From an uncultured Coriobacteriaceae bacterium (GTDB lineage: Bacteria > Actinomycetota > Coriobacteriia > Coriobacteriales > QAMH01): 34,421 bases of DNA. Positions within the stretch are counted from its first letter, which is position 1; each line of letters opens with the position of its first letter. Made by a program: the position numbers and the translations under genes. The stretch covers positions 1 through 34,421 of the forward strand of contig CACZSV010000150.1 in the NCBI GenBank assembly GCA_902783925.1, given 5' to 3'. The notes below the pieces were generated by a model, which saw only the letters and a program-made list of their open reading frames with translations, searched no databases and was not told the origin of the DNA. Of this stretch, positions 16,788 to 25,063 are shown in pieces.

Positions 16788-17028
16788 ATATATCTCCTTA
16801 TTAAGAAGCTGATAACCTGACGAACCGTACCATTGTACCCCACGAAAATGTACTCGAGGCCCTTGATAAGCAGGGGTACCCCGAGAGGGCGTGACCTCGG
16901 CGAATCGGCGAGACGTTTCTCGCGACCCACTGACTGGTCGGTGCACGAAGCGCCTGCTGCTTCACGAACCCCTTGTGGCATAATGCGCCCAAAGTACGTT
17001 TTGACACGGGAAGGTACTACACGAGCAC
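16788..17028. promoter_or_regulatory. Divergent purA/hemH intergenic region with a string of short stems
   Basis: This region holds GGGGTACCCC (16873-16882), GCGAGA/TCTCGC around a 4-base loop (16908-16923) and CGACC/GGTCG (16923-16940). A minus-strand TACAAT (16832-16837) is a purA -10 candidate. A plus-strand TGG-CATAAT (16976-16984) is an extended -10 candidate for hemH. No clear -35 is seen for either, and no known riboswitch was recognised. Confidence 0.4.
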
Positions 17029-18027
17029 ATGGCACGAACCGGAATCATCCTGGCCAACACCGGTACGCCCGACAGCCCGGCGCCCGAAGATGTCAGGAAC
17101 TACCTCGAGCAGTTTCTCTCGAATCCGCGTATCGTGCCCATGAACAAGCGCGCTTGGTGGCTCATACTGCACTTGTTCATTCTCCCCTCACGCAAGAATA
17201 GCTCTGGCGAAAAATACAAAACCATCTGGACCGATGAAGGGTTTGCCTTCATCCGCGACCATAAGACGCTTGCATATGCTGTCCAGCAGGCATACAACGC
17301 ATCGGGGGCCGACGTTGCAGTCGAATGCGCAATGAGCTTTGGGAACCCATCTATCGAAGACGTCATGCGCCGTCTGCACGATATCGGGTGCGAGAGGCTG
17401 ATCGTTTTGCCCTTGTATCCGCAAAACGCTTTCAGCCAGGCATCTATCGTGACAGATGCTGTTGAGCTTCATGCCCCGTCAACGGGATGGCAAGACGCAT
17501 ATGAGTTTATCGATGACTACAGCAGCAACGAAGCTTATCTCGCCGCAATAGCAGACTCCATACAGAAGGCAGGTTTCGATACGGATCGCGACAGGTTGCT
17601 GATGTCGTTTCACTCGATTCCTCGCACCGATGTAGAACGCGGCGACACATATGGCATGAACGTCCGTTTAACATGCTTGGATATCGCACGCAGGCTCGGG
17701 CTTGATGACAAAAGCTGGGCCCAGGCATACCAGAGCAGGTTCGATAAGGGCCGCGCGTGGCTTGGTCCCTTTACAGGCGAGGTGCTCCAAAAATTGGCTG
17801 AAGAGGAATTTGATGGAAGGCTCTTCGTCGTTTGCCCGAATTTTTCCGTCGATTGCCTCGAGACGTACTACGACATCGACAACATCATGCGTAACGCATG
17901 GGCCGAGCTGCATCGGGGACGAGGCGATTGCCCCGAGTTCGTTTATGTTCCCTGTCTTGGCGCAAGCGAGGCGCATGTCAACGTCATCATGGACGTGCTC
18001 AAACGCAGCGGTGCTGCTCTCTGCTAA
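17029..18027 (+). CDS. hemH: Ferrochelatase family protein (HemH/CpfC)
   Basis: The 332-residue protein inserts iron into a porphyrin ring. Family motifs are ILANTGTPDSP (7-17), LPLYPQ, the catalytic H195 in SFHSIP, the YQSRF-x-WLGPF segment and NFSVDCLET with E278. In Actinobacteria the family normally makes coproheme from coproporphyrin; the actual substrate cannot be read here. ATG at 17029 has only a distant AAGG. It stands alone, divergent from purA, with no other heme gene in the window, so a role with salvaged porphyrin is possible. Confidence 0.9.
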   Translation: MARTGIILANTGTPDSPAPEDVRNYLEQFLSNPRIVPMNKRAWWLILHLFILPSRKNSSGEKYKTIWTDEGFAFIRDHKTLAYAVQQAYNASGADVAVECAMSFGNPSIEDVMRRLHDIGCERLIVLPLYPQNAFSQASIVTDAVELHAPSTGWQDAYEFIDDYSSNEAYLAAIADSIQKAGFDTDRDRLLMSFHSIPRTDVERGDTYGMNVRLTCLDIARRLGLDDKSWAQAYQSRFDKGRAWLGPFTGEVLQKLAEEEFDGRLFVVCPNFSVDCLETYYDIDNIMRNAWAELHRGRGDCPEFVYVPCLGASEAHVNVIMDVLKRSGAALC

Positions 18028-18098
18028 ACGGCCCCTGACATCATCGCGAGCGAAATCCTCATACCGTCAATCCTGCACAGGCGCTTGCACCCCCTCCA

Positions 18099-18211
18099 TG
18101 CCATCCTAAGCAAACGCGAAGCGCGAGTCGAAGGATCTCCCGGTGGGTCGCAGCTCAACACAAGATTCTTCGACTCCGGGCGCCTAATGGCGCCCGTCGC
18201 TCAGAACGACA
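18099..18211. repeat. Imperfect inverted repeat of a dispersed intergenic type
   Basis: The left arm (18099-18138) begins TGCCATCCTAAGC and ends GAGTCGAAGGATCT. The right arm (18163-18211) is its near reverse complement. A nested perfect stem GGGCGCC/GGCGCCC around TAAT sits in the right arm (18178-18195). The motif resembles the widespread CATCCTGAGCG...GTCGAAGGATCT intergenic repeat of many bacteria. A further 13-base fragment of the arm start (TGTCATCCTAAGC) lies at 18223-18235. Confidence 0.65.
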
Positions 18212-18282
18212 GAAAGCCGCCGTGTCATCCTAAGCCCGTGGAGAACAGGCTAAAACATGCCGTCCATCGTTTTCTCGAGTGC

Positions 18283-18291
18283 TGATAGAAT
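18283..18291 (+). promoter_or_regulatory. Candidate extended -10 for the ManC-like gene
   Basis: TGA-TAGAAT fits an extended -10 about 30 bases upstream of the GTG at 18321. No -35 match is obvious, which is usual for extended -10 promoters. Confidence 0.35.
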
Positions 18292-18320
18292 ACGTCACGA
18301 ATTATTTGAAAGGATGCAGC

Positions 18321-19796
18321 GTGTCTGAGACATATCCGCACTTCCATATCGTGCTTCTTGCAGATGATAGCGGCGAGAACTTGTGGCCAATCGCCCGCAA
18401 GCAATCTCCCGCCTGCTTTGCACCCGTGCAGCCCGGTGCGGACGAGAGCCTGCTCACTGCGACTGTCGCACGTGTTCAGCCATATAGTGCGTATCCTCTC
18501 CACATCATCACGAACAGCACTTTGTCAGAACTCCTGTATGCCGAACTCAGAGCGCACGCGGAGCTTTCCCCCGAAAAGTTCGAGCTCATCTGTCCTCCGG
18601 GAGATAGGGGCAGTGCCTTTTCCATTGCCTTGATCTGCGCGAGTATACGCCGCGAAGATCCAGATGCCGTCGTTGCCGTTTTGCCCGTGGATCTGCGAGT
18701 CGAAACCGATGAGCGCTGGCCTCATCTGCTGTATGCCGCATATCAGATTGCTCTGCAAGACAACATCGTGCTTATTGGATCACGGCAACGGCATAAATGC
18801 CGAGACATCAGCTACATTCGTCCTGCCAAGCGCCTCAACGATATCGAGGACGCATATGAGGTGCGCACATTTGCCGCAGGGGCCCGTCCGGCAACCGCAT
18901 CGCGCGCCTATCATGAGGGCGCCTACTGGTACGCGGGCATATTCGTCGGAAGAGCTGCGGAGATTCTCGGGCTGCTCGCGCATGCAGAAGGAAAACGACA
19001 CCGGTCGGCGACGGATGTCGAGTCGCTGCGCCGTATCGCCGAGACGGCCTCCTTTTTTGCCATGCTCGACCGCGGTGCCTGGACTACCGCCGACGCGGAA
19101 GAAGTGGCAAAAACACTCGTGTATGCATCCTTCGAAAAGGCTGCTCTTGAGCATGCGAACAACCTCATCATGCTCTCGACCACCATCGGATTTTCCACGA
19201 CAGGCTCACTTGAAGACGCGGGAAGCGATGTCGCCGCAGATACATACGGCAACCGTCTTGTTGGCGACGCGCTGGCAACGGAAAGCCAAGGCGTCACGGT
19301 GCTCGCGCAGGCGCCTGGACGCTTTATCGCCACATATGGGCTCGACGATATATGCATCATCGACACCCCCGATGCGCTACTGGTGTCGAAGAGGTCACAG
19401 TTGAATAATATGGACAAACTGCTCGCGAACATGCGCGATCATGACGTGTCCCAACTCGAGACATCTGCACGCAGGCCCTTTGCCTGGGGAACAGCCACGC
19501 TGCTCGTCCAGGCCGAAGAAACGGCAACATGGAAAATCGAATTACCTGCTGGGTCGACTTTCGACGCGCTCAGTATCCCGTACGAATACGGCACATTTAG
19601 CGACAAGCAGCTGAAAAAGCTGCGTGAGCAATATGCCGTCGCCCAGGGCGACGTGCTCATACAGGAACGTACGGAAAACGCCCAGCCAACTCTCAAGGGA
19701 ACAGGCGACGCCTTTGAGGCGAACACAGAAAATCCGCTTCTCATCATGTGCGTCGAGAACAATCCCGCCACGCTTATTATGACCGCGACGGTATAG
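18321..19796 (+). CDS. Degenerate mannose-1-phosphate guanylyltransferase-like protein
   Basis: The 491-residue protein has the ManC/M1P-GT layout: nucleotidyltransferase-like (about 8-360) then a cupin-like tail (about 380-491). Landmarks remain: LWPIARKQSP (21-30), VLPVDL (120-125), YWYAGIFVGRA (202-212) and LDDICIIDTPDALLVSKR (341-358). The catalytic parts have gone. The GGSGTRLWP loop reads DDSGENLWP (15-23), the S/D-H metal site reads VDLR, and the DVGSW segment reads STTGSLED. The cupin lacks the His cluster. It is probably a pseudoenzyme or has a new role; no frameshift is seen, so it is maintained. GTG at 18321 has AAAGGA 6 bases upstream. It converges on dnaB with a 13-base gap. Confidence 0.75.
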   Translation: MSETYPHFHIVLLADDSGENLWPIARKQSPACFAPVQPGADESLLTATVARVQPYSAYPLHIITNSTLSELLYAELRAHAELSPEKFELICPPGDRGSAFSIALICASIRREDPDAVVAVLPVDLRVETDERWPHLLYAAYQIALQDNIVLIGSRQRHKCRDISYIRPAKRLNDIEDAYEVRTFAAGARPATASRAYHEGAYWYAGIFVGRAAEILGLLAHAEGKRHRSATDVESLRRIAETASFFAMLDRGAWTTADAEEVAKTLVYASFEKAALEHANNLIMLSTTIGFSTTGSLEDAGSDVAADTYGNRLVGDALATESQGVTVLAQAPGRFIATYGLDDICIIDTPDALLVSKRSQLNNMDKLLANMRDHDVSQLETSARRPFAWGTATLLVQAEETATWKIELPAGSTFDALSIPYEYGTFSDKQLKKLREQYAVAQGDVLIQERTENAQPTLKGTGDAFEANTENPLLIMCVENNPATLIMTATV

Positions 19797-19809
19797 AAAA
19801 AGCGCGCCT

Positions 19810-21198
19810 TTAGTAGGGTTCGTCGCGCCGCAGATTGTCGAAGCGCGTGCAATCGGCTTGGAATGCGAGGCTGATGGTGCCGATGGGCCCGTTGCGGTGC
19901 TTTGCGACAATCACATCTGCCGTGCCCCACTGTGGGCGGTCTTCCTGGTCTCCCTCTTCTTTCGAAAGCGAGCGGTCGAGGAACATGACGATGTCGGCGT
20001 CTTGCTCGATGGCGCCAGATTCACGCAGGTCGGAGAGGATGGGGCGCTTGCCCTGACGCGATTCGACCGCGCGAGAGAGCTGCGAGAGCGCGATGATGGG
20101 CATGTCCATCTCTTTCGCGAGGATCTTGAGGCCGCGCGATATCTCGGCGATCTCGACCTGACGCGATTCCGTGCGCTGGTTCTGCGGCTGCATGAGCTGC
20201 AGGTAGTCGACGATGATGAGCCCCTTGTTCGGCTCCACGTGGCGCAGCTGCCTGCGCGCCTTGGCACGGACCTCGAGAATCGACGCGCTGGGCGTGTCGT
20301 CAACCCAGAGGTTAAGCTTGGAGAGCCTATCCGAGACCGACACGAGTTCCGTCCAGTCCTGCGCGTTCATCTGACCGGTCTGCATCTTCTTGGAATTGAC
20401 GCGCGTCTCCGTGGAGAGGATGCGCTGGATGAGCTGGTTTGCCGACATCTCGAGCGAGAAGAAAGCGACCGAGGTGCCCAGCTGCGCCGCCCTGCTCGCG
20501 ATGTTGAGCGCGAGCGCCGTCTTGCCCACGGAAGGACGCGCGGCAAGGATGACGAGATCGCCTCCGCGCAGGCCGCCAAAGAGGTCGTCGAGGTCTTTGA
20601 AGCCGGTGCGCACCCCGCGATACTTCGTCTTGGTGCTCGCGAGCTCCTGCAGCTCGTTGAACGTCTCGACCACGAGGGAGTCGATTTTCTTGAAATTGGT
20701 GGAGACACGCCTGTTCGTGACGTCGAACAGGAGCTTCTCGGATGTCTCGACCACCTCGTCGAGGTCGTCGGGCGCGTCGTAGCCCAGCGCAGTGATGCGC
20801 ACGGATGCCCCGATGAGGCTGCGCAGCATCGCCTCGCGCTTGACGATGTCCGCGTGATGAGACCAGTTAGCCAGCGCGTACATATTATTGCCGAGCTCGA
20901 CGATATAGGCCTTGCCGCCAATGGCGTCGAGCTCGCCGCGGCTCTTGAGGCGGTCTGCCAGCGAGAGTTGATCGATGGGTACGCCCCTGTTATAGAGCTC
21001 CTCCATGGACTCGAAAATTTTGCGGTGCGCGGGACGATAGAACTCGTCTGCAGAGAGCTTCATCATTGCGCCCTCGACGACCTCGGCATCCGAACCGAGG
21101 AGCATAGCTGCGAGCACAGCCTTTTCCGCATCGATGTCTTGCGGCATGATGCGCTCTACCTGCGAATTGGCATTTGATGAATAAGCTAGTTCTGGCAT
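19810..21198 (-). CDS. dnaB: Replicative DNA helicase DnaB
   Basis: The 462-residue hexameric helicase unwinds DNA at the fork. The N-terminal primase-interacting domain (about 18-125) is followed by the RecA-like motor with Walker A ARPSVGKT (220-227), Walker B LIIVDYLQLM (D331) and LSQLSRAVESR. No intein interrupts it. The start at 21198 has GGAGAG about 12 bases upstream; an in-frame ATG at MPQDIDAE is an alternative. Codon third positions look richer in G/C than those of its neighbours. It stands alone between leuA and the convergent ManC-like gene. Confidence 0.96.
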   Translation of the reverse strand: MPELAYSSNANSQVERIMPQDIDAEKAVLAAMLLGSDAEVVEGAMMKLSADEFYRPAHRKIFESMEELYNRGVPIDQLSLADRLKSRGELDAIGGKAYIVELGNNMYALANWSHHADIVKREAMLRSLIGASVRITALGYDAPDDLDEVVETSEKLLFDVTNRRVSTNFKKIDSLVVETFNELQELASTKTKYRGVRTGFKDLDDLFGGLRGGDLVILAARPSVGKTALALNIASRAAQLGTSVAFFSLEMSANQLIQRILSTETRVNSKKMQTGQMNAQDWTELVSVSDRLSKLNLWVDDTPSASILEVRAKARRQLRHVEPNKGLIIVDYLQLMQPQNQRTESRQVEIAEISRGLKILAKEMDMPIIALSQLSRAVESRQGKRPILSDLRESGAIEQDADIVMFLDRSLSKEEGDQEDRPQWGTADVIVAKHRNGPIGTISLAFQADCTRFDNLRRDEPY

Positions 21199-21394
21199 AC
21201 GTACAAGTTCTTCTCTCCAACAGTGCTTGAATTTGGAGACAATACCTTACCCGTTTGGTGTGACACAGATTGGCGAGGTTTTCTAAATCAACAGCCTTTG
21301 TGGAGTTTTTGCGCACCACAAGCTGGGGCGATGAGAGTTTTCCACTTATAAACGGATTTTGCGATTTTTTTAAACGGCTCGCATATCCACAGCT

Positions 21395-22969
21395 TTAGAT
21401 GTGCTTTGGCACGTCTTCTTCCAAATGATCAGAAACAGGTTCGCGCATCTGCTGCTCGAGCATGCGGTTCAGCGCGTTCACATACGCCCTGCCGGAACTG
21501 ACGGTAATGTCATCGTGGCTTCCCCGGCCAATATACACCGCTCCATCCGGCGCCTTGATGCGCACTGTAACCTCACCTAGGGCATTGATTCCGCGCGTCA
21601 CACTCTGCACCGAATACTCGGTAAGGTCGTTTTCTGCTCGAACGACTTTGTTTATCGCAGAGTACATAGCATCGATGGGGCCAACGCCTGTCTCGCACAC
21701 GGTGCTCGTATTCCCCTCCGCATCGGTCATCGTGACCGTTGCCGTTGGCACGAGTGGATGACCGCAGGAAATCTGAACGGCATCGAGCTTGTAGATCGCG
21801 TTCTCGTTGCGATCCTGCTCGCCCATGAGGGAGTGGAGGTCGTCGTCGTAGACTTCCTTCTTGCGGTCTGCCAAATCGAGAAACGCGGCATGAATCAGCT
21901 CGAATTTGTCTTTCGATATGTCTGTGTACCCAAGGTCTTCGAGACGTTTGCGCAGGGCCGCATGACCGCTGCGGGCGGTGAGCACAATCTGGCTTCCGCT
22001 CACGCCAACTTCTTCTGGGGCGATGATTTCATATGTCTCGCGGTTCTTGATTACGCCATCCTGGTGAATGCCCGAGCTGTGGGCAAAGGCATTCGCCCCG
22101 ACAATCGCCTTATTTGGCTGAACGTTAAAGCCCGTGATGGAAGATACGAGCCGGCTTGCGTGACCGAATTCGACGGTGTTGATATCGGTATGCGCGTCGA
22201 GCTCATCCGGGTGCATCTTTATCGCCATGACGACTTCCTCCATGGCGGTGTTTCCCGCGCGCTCGCCGAGCCCGTTGATGGTGCACTCGACCTGCGTCGC
22301 ACCGTTCATAACGCCCGCAAGGGAAAGCGCCGTCGCCAAGCCGAGATCGTTATGGCAGTGAACCGAAACGCAGACGTCTTCGATGCCATCGACATGCTCC
22401 ATAAGGTACTTAATGCGTGCGCCGAACTCCCACGGCATGCTATACCCGGTTGTGTCGGGAATGTTGACAACGGTCGCGCCGGCATTCACCACCGCCTGAA
22501 TCATCCTGACAAGATCGTCGTACGGCGCACGACCAGCATCTTCGGCATAGAACTCGACGTCGTGCACATATTTGCGAGCATGACGCACCGCTGCAGCCCC
22601 TTGGTCAATTGCTTCCTCGAGGGTCATATTCTTGAACTTGTACTTGAGATGCTGCGGAGAGACCCCGATGCCGGTGTGGATACGCGGACGCGCGGCGTAC
22701 TTGAGCGCGTCGGCGCAGCTATCGATATCGCGCTCGACTGCGCGGGTCAAACCGCAGACAACACATGCATCGCCTGCAAGCTCCGCGATATCTCGAACCG
22801 AATCGAAATCGCCGGGGCTCGATGCGGGAAACCCAGCTTCGATAACATCGACGCCCAAACGAAGGAGCTGACGGGTAATCACGAGCTTCTCCTGTGCGTT
22901 CATACTCGCGCCCGGCGACTGCTCCCCGTCTCGTAGCGTTGTATCGAATATATGAATCTTCCGCGTCAT
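21395..22969 (-). CDS. leuA: 2-isopropylmalate synthase (LeuA)
   Basis: The 524-residue enzyme condenses acetyl-CoA and 2-ketoisovalerate in the first leucine-specific step. The TIM-barrel motifs are IFDTTLRDGEQSPG at the N-terminus and VHCHNDLGLATA with two metal ligands. NTAMEEVVMA and HSSGIHQDGV follow. The C-terminal 130 residues are the allosteric LeuA dimer domain, so leucine feedback is expected. ATG at 22969 has AGGGGG 5 bases upstream. serA lies 283 bases upstream on the same strand; leuB, leuC and leuD are not in the window. Confidence 0.95.
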   Translation of the reverse strand: MTRKIHIFDTTLRDGEQSPGASMNAQEKLVITRQLLRLGVDVIEAGFPASSPGDFDSVRDIAELAGDACVVCGLTRAVERDIDSCADALKYAARPRIHTGIGVSPQHLKYKFKNMTLEEAIDQGAAAVRHARKYVHDVEFYAEDAGRAPYDDLVRMIQAVVNAGATVVNIPDTTGYSMPWEFGARIKYLMEHVDGIEDVCVSVHCHNDLGLATALSLAGVMNGATQVECTINGLGERAGNTAMEEVVMAIKMHPDELDAHTDINTVEFGHASRLVSSITGFNVQPNKAIVGANAFAHSSGIHQDGVIKNRETYEIIAPEEVGVSGSQIVLTARSGHAALRKRLEDLGYTDISKDKFELIHAAFLDLADRKKEVYDDDLHSLMGEQDRNENAIYKLDAVQISCGHPLVPTATVTMTDAEGNTSTVCETGVGPIDAMYSAINKVVRAENDLTEYSVQSVTRGINALGEVTVRIKAPDGAVYIGRGSHDDITVSSGRAYVNALNRMLEQQMREPVSDHLEEDVPKHI

Positions 22970-23252
22970 GAGATCCCCCTGGTGCGCAACCGACTATGCG
23001 CAATGATAAACCATCGACATTCCCGTGCGGTCGGGGGCATGTGCTTAGGATTGAAGAGAGGGGCAGTTAAAATGCACCCAGTTGAGTAAAACTCGTAGCG
23101 AGGAACGCCATGCCGACCCGCTGCCGGCTCATTATGAGTCCGCGGCTCAATGGCAGTCGTCCGGGCGGCCCAAAGGTCACCCGGACGAAACTGCCCTAGC
23201 GTTTATTTCCCAGTGGTAATACCCCCGCGCAGGCGCCCGTGGGCACGTTACG
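22970..23252. promoter_or_regulatory. Structured serA-leuA intergenic region
   Basis: A strong stem lies at 23152-23195: 14 bp with a 2-base bulge, GGCAGTCGTCCGGG against CCCGGACGAAACTGCC. Adjacent to it is a second, smaller symmetric element around CCGCGG (23134-23148). TGCGCAA is repeated at 22983-22989 and 22997-23003, 14 bases apart, just before leuA. No T-tract follows the main stem, no T-box motif was found, and no leucine-rich leader peptide was seen. Confidence 0.45.
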
Positions 23253-24836
23253 CTACAGATCGATGTACCAGATACGCTCGGTCTCGACTGTGCTTTCGAG
23301 CGCACGGCGCACATTGGCGGGTACTTCCTGATTTAAGTTGAGCAACACTTCCACGAGAGGGTGTTCGCTGTCCTTTGCAATCTGCATCGATTCAACGTTG
23401 ATTCCAGCATCACCCAGGATGGTACCGATTTTGCCAATCTGGCCTGGCTTGTCCTCGTACTCGAGAACGACGATGTCCTTCTCGGGAACAAAGTCGACGG
23501 GGAGACCAAGTAGATTAATGATACGCGGCATTTCACGACCCAGCGCAATCGTCGATGCAACTGCATATTCCTCGCCGCCACTATATGCTTTAATCTCGAG
23601 GTAGCTGGGATAGCTTTCGGAAAGCGGGTCCGTCGCCGTCTCCACGACGACGCCGCGCTGTTCGGCAATGTAGCCGGCGTTGATGATGTTCACGGGAATC
23701 TCGCTTCCAAACGAGACGATTCCCGCCAACGCTGCAGTACCAAGAACGCTCGGGTCGGCATCGGCTATCTTGCCATGCGCCGTGACACTAACCTTATCGA
23801 TTCCGCCATCGACGAGCTGAGCGAGAATCTCGCCCGTCTTCTGCGCGATAGGCAAGAAGTCTCCAAGCTTGGCCATGACATCGGCGGGGATGCGCGCCGA
23901 ATTGACAACCGTGTTCACCGTTTTGCCTTCAAGGCCGGCAATGACGTACTCGGCAATTTGCGTCGCGGCCCTCGTCTGTGCTTCCTTCGTCGAGGCTCCA
24001 AGATGCGGGGTGATAACCGCGTTGTCGAATGCGTGGATAGGCGAGTCGGTCACGGGCTCGTTTTCCCATACATCGACGCCGACTCCGCCAAGATGTCCGT
24101 TTTCGAGAGCGTCTGCGAGCGCCTCGAGATCGACAAGGCCGCCACGCGCGACGTTCAAGATGATGCCGCCCTCTGGCATTTCCGCCATCTGCTTTGCGCC
24201 GATCATCCCCGTTGTCTCCGGGGTCTTGGGCATATGCAGCGTGATGAAATTGGACTGCTTGCACACCTCGTCGACATCATCATAAAGCGTGATGCCGTAG
24301 TGCGCTGCGCGCTCGGGCGGGCAATACGGATCGTAGCCGATGAGCTTCATGCCAAAAGCAGCGGCGCGCTCGGCAACAAGCAGACCAACATGCCCGGTAC
24401 CGAAAATGCCCAGGGTTTTGTCCTGCAATTCTATGCCCGTGAATTTGGAGCGGTCCCATTTTCCCTCTTTCATGGACGCGGTTGCGCGGGCAGTGTTACG
24501 AGCAGCAGAGAGCATGAGGGCCATAGTCTGCTCGGCTGCCGAGACGACGTTTGAAAGCGGAGCGTTGCAAACGATGATGCCGCGTTCAGTCGCCGCGTCG
24601 CGATCGATGTTGTCAACGCCGACGCCGGCACGCCCGATAATCTTGAGCTTTGCACCGGCTTCTATGACTTCGCGGGTTACAGTAGTCGCGGAACGAACGA
24701 TGAGGGCGTCGTAATCGGGAATCATCTCGACAAGCTCGGCCGCCGTGGTATCTGGCTTGAATGTCACTTCATAGCCCGCGTCTTCGAGCAGGGCGATGCC
24801 CGCCTTGTTGAATTTTTCCGGAATGAGGATCTTCAT
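23253..24836 (-). CDS. serA: D-3-phosphoglycerate dehydrogenase (SerA), long form
   Basis: The 527-residue NAD enzyme begins serine synthesis by oxidising 3-phosphoglycerate. The Rossmann motif LGIFGTGHVGLLVAERA, the catalytic-Arg loop NVARGGLVD and the His in TPHLGASTKEAQ are present. An allosteric substrate-binding domain (about 315-450) and a C-terminal ACT domain (about 455-527) follow, as in the Mycobacterium type that is inhibited by serine. ATG at 24836 has AGGAG 7 bases upstream. A TACAAT at 24891-24896 on the minus strand is a possible -10. serC is about 9 kb away. Confidence 0.96.
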   Translation of the reverse strand: MKILIPEKFNKAGIALLEDAGYEVTFKPDTTAAELVEMIPDYDALIVRSATTVTREVIEAGAKLKIIGRAGVGVDNIDRDAATERGIIVCNAPLSNVVSAAEQTMALMLSAARNTARATASMKEGKWDRSKFTGIELQDKTLGIFGTGHVGLLVAERAAAFGMKLIGYDPYCPPERAAHYGITLYDDVDEVCKQSNFITLHMPKTPETTGMIGAKQMAEMPEGGIILNVARGGLVDLEALADALENGHLGGVGVDVWENEPVTDSPIHAFDNAVITPHLGASTKEAQTRAATQIAEYVIAGLEGKTVNTVVNSARIPADVMAKLGDFLPIAQKTGEILAQLVDGGIDKVSVTAHGKIADADPSVLGTAALAGIVSFGSEIPVNIINAGYIAEQRGVVVETATDPLSESYPSYLEIKAYSGGEEYAVASTIALGREMPRIINLLGLPVDFVPEKDIVVLEYEDKPGQIGKIGTILGDAGINVESMQIAKDSEHPLVEVLLNLNQEVPANVRRALESTVETERIWYIDL

Positions 24837-24923
24837 CTGCGTTCTCCTATCTCGCGTTGGCTATTCAGCGCGTATTTCTGGTTGGCCGACATTGTAAAGA
24901 GCTGCATTCAAAATTGCCGTGTT

Positions 24924-24953
24924 TTGAGTGAAATCATTCCCAAATGTCATAAT
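24924..24953 (+). promoter_or_regulatory. Candidate promoter for the endonuclease-like gene
   Basis: TTGAGT (24924-24929), an 18-base spacer and CATAAT (24948-24953) with a TG at 24945-24946 fit an extended sigma-A-like promoter. Other TATAAT hexamers at 24981 and 25007 lack good -35 boxes. The whole 24900-25020 stretch is notably A/T-rich. Confidence 0.4.
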
Positions 24954-25063
24954 GTGTGTATTTTTTTAACGATATGGCGGTATAATTTCATCTGCAAATC
25001 AGCTTGTATAATAATTTTATCGCCATTTCGATTCTTTTATACATACTAACGAGGCTTATCACA

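Noticed and set aside
15438..16820. A 460-codon plus-strand open frame opposite purA
   Set aside because: purA is certain on the other strand; the translation shows no recognisable domain.
19858..21177. A 439-codon plus-strand open frame opposite dnaB
   Set aside because: It is a shadow caused by G/C-rich third positions in dnaB; it has no family resemblance and no ribosome-binding site.
21337..21391. Near-matches to DnaA boxes (e.g. ATATCCACA) between leuA and dnaB
   Set aside because: Only one close match with a mismatch; no cluster, no dnaA or dnaN nearby, so no origin is claimed.
21758..22936. A 392-codon plus-strand open frame opposite leuA
   Set aside because: leuA motifs are complete on the minus strand; this is an antisense shadow.
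23085..23130. T-box-like sequence GGGTCGGCATGGCG in the leuA leader (minus strand)
   Set aside because: It does not match the conserved T-box core AGGGTGGNACCGCG, and no specifier stem was found.
23067..23132. A 21-codon minus-strand small ORF before leuA as a leader peptide
   Set aside because: It has only two leucines, no leucine run and no ribosome-binding site.
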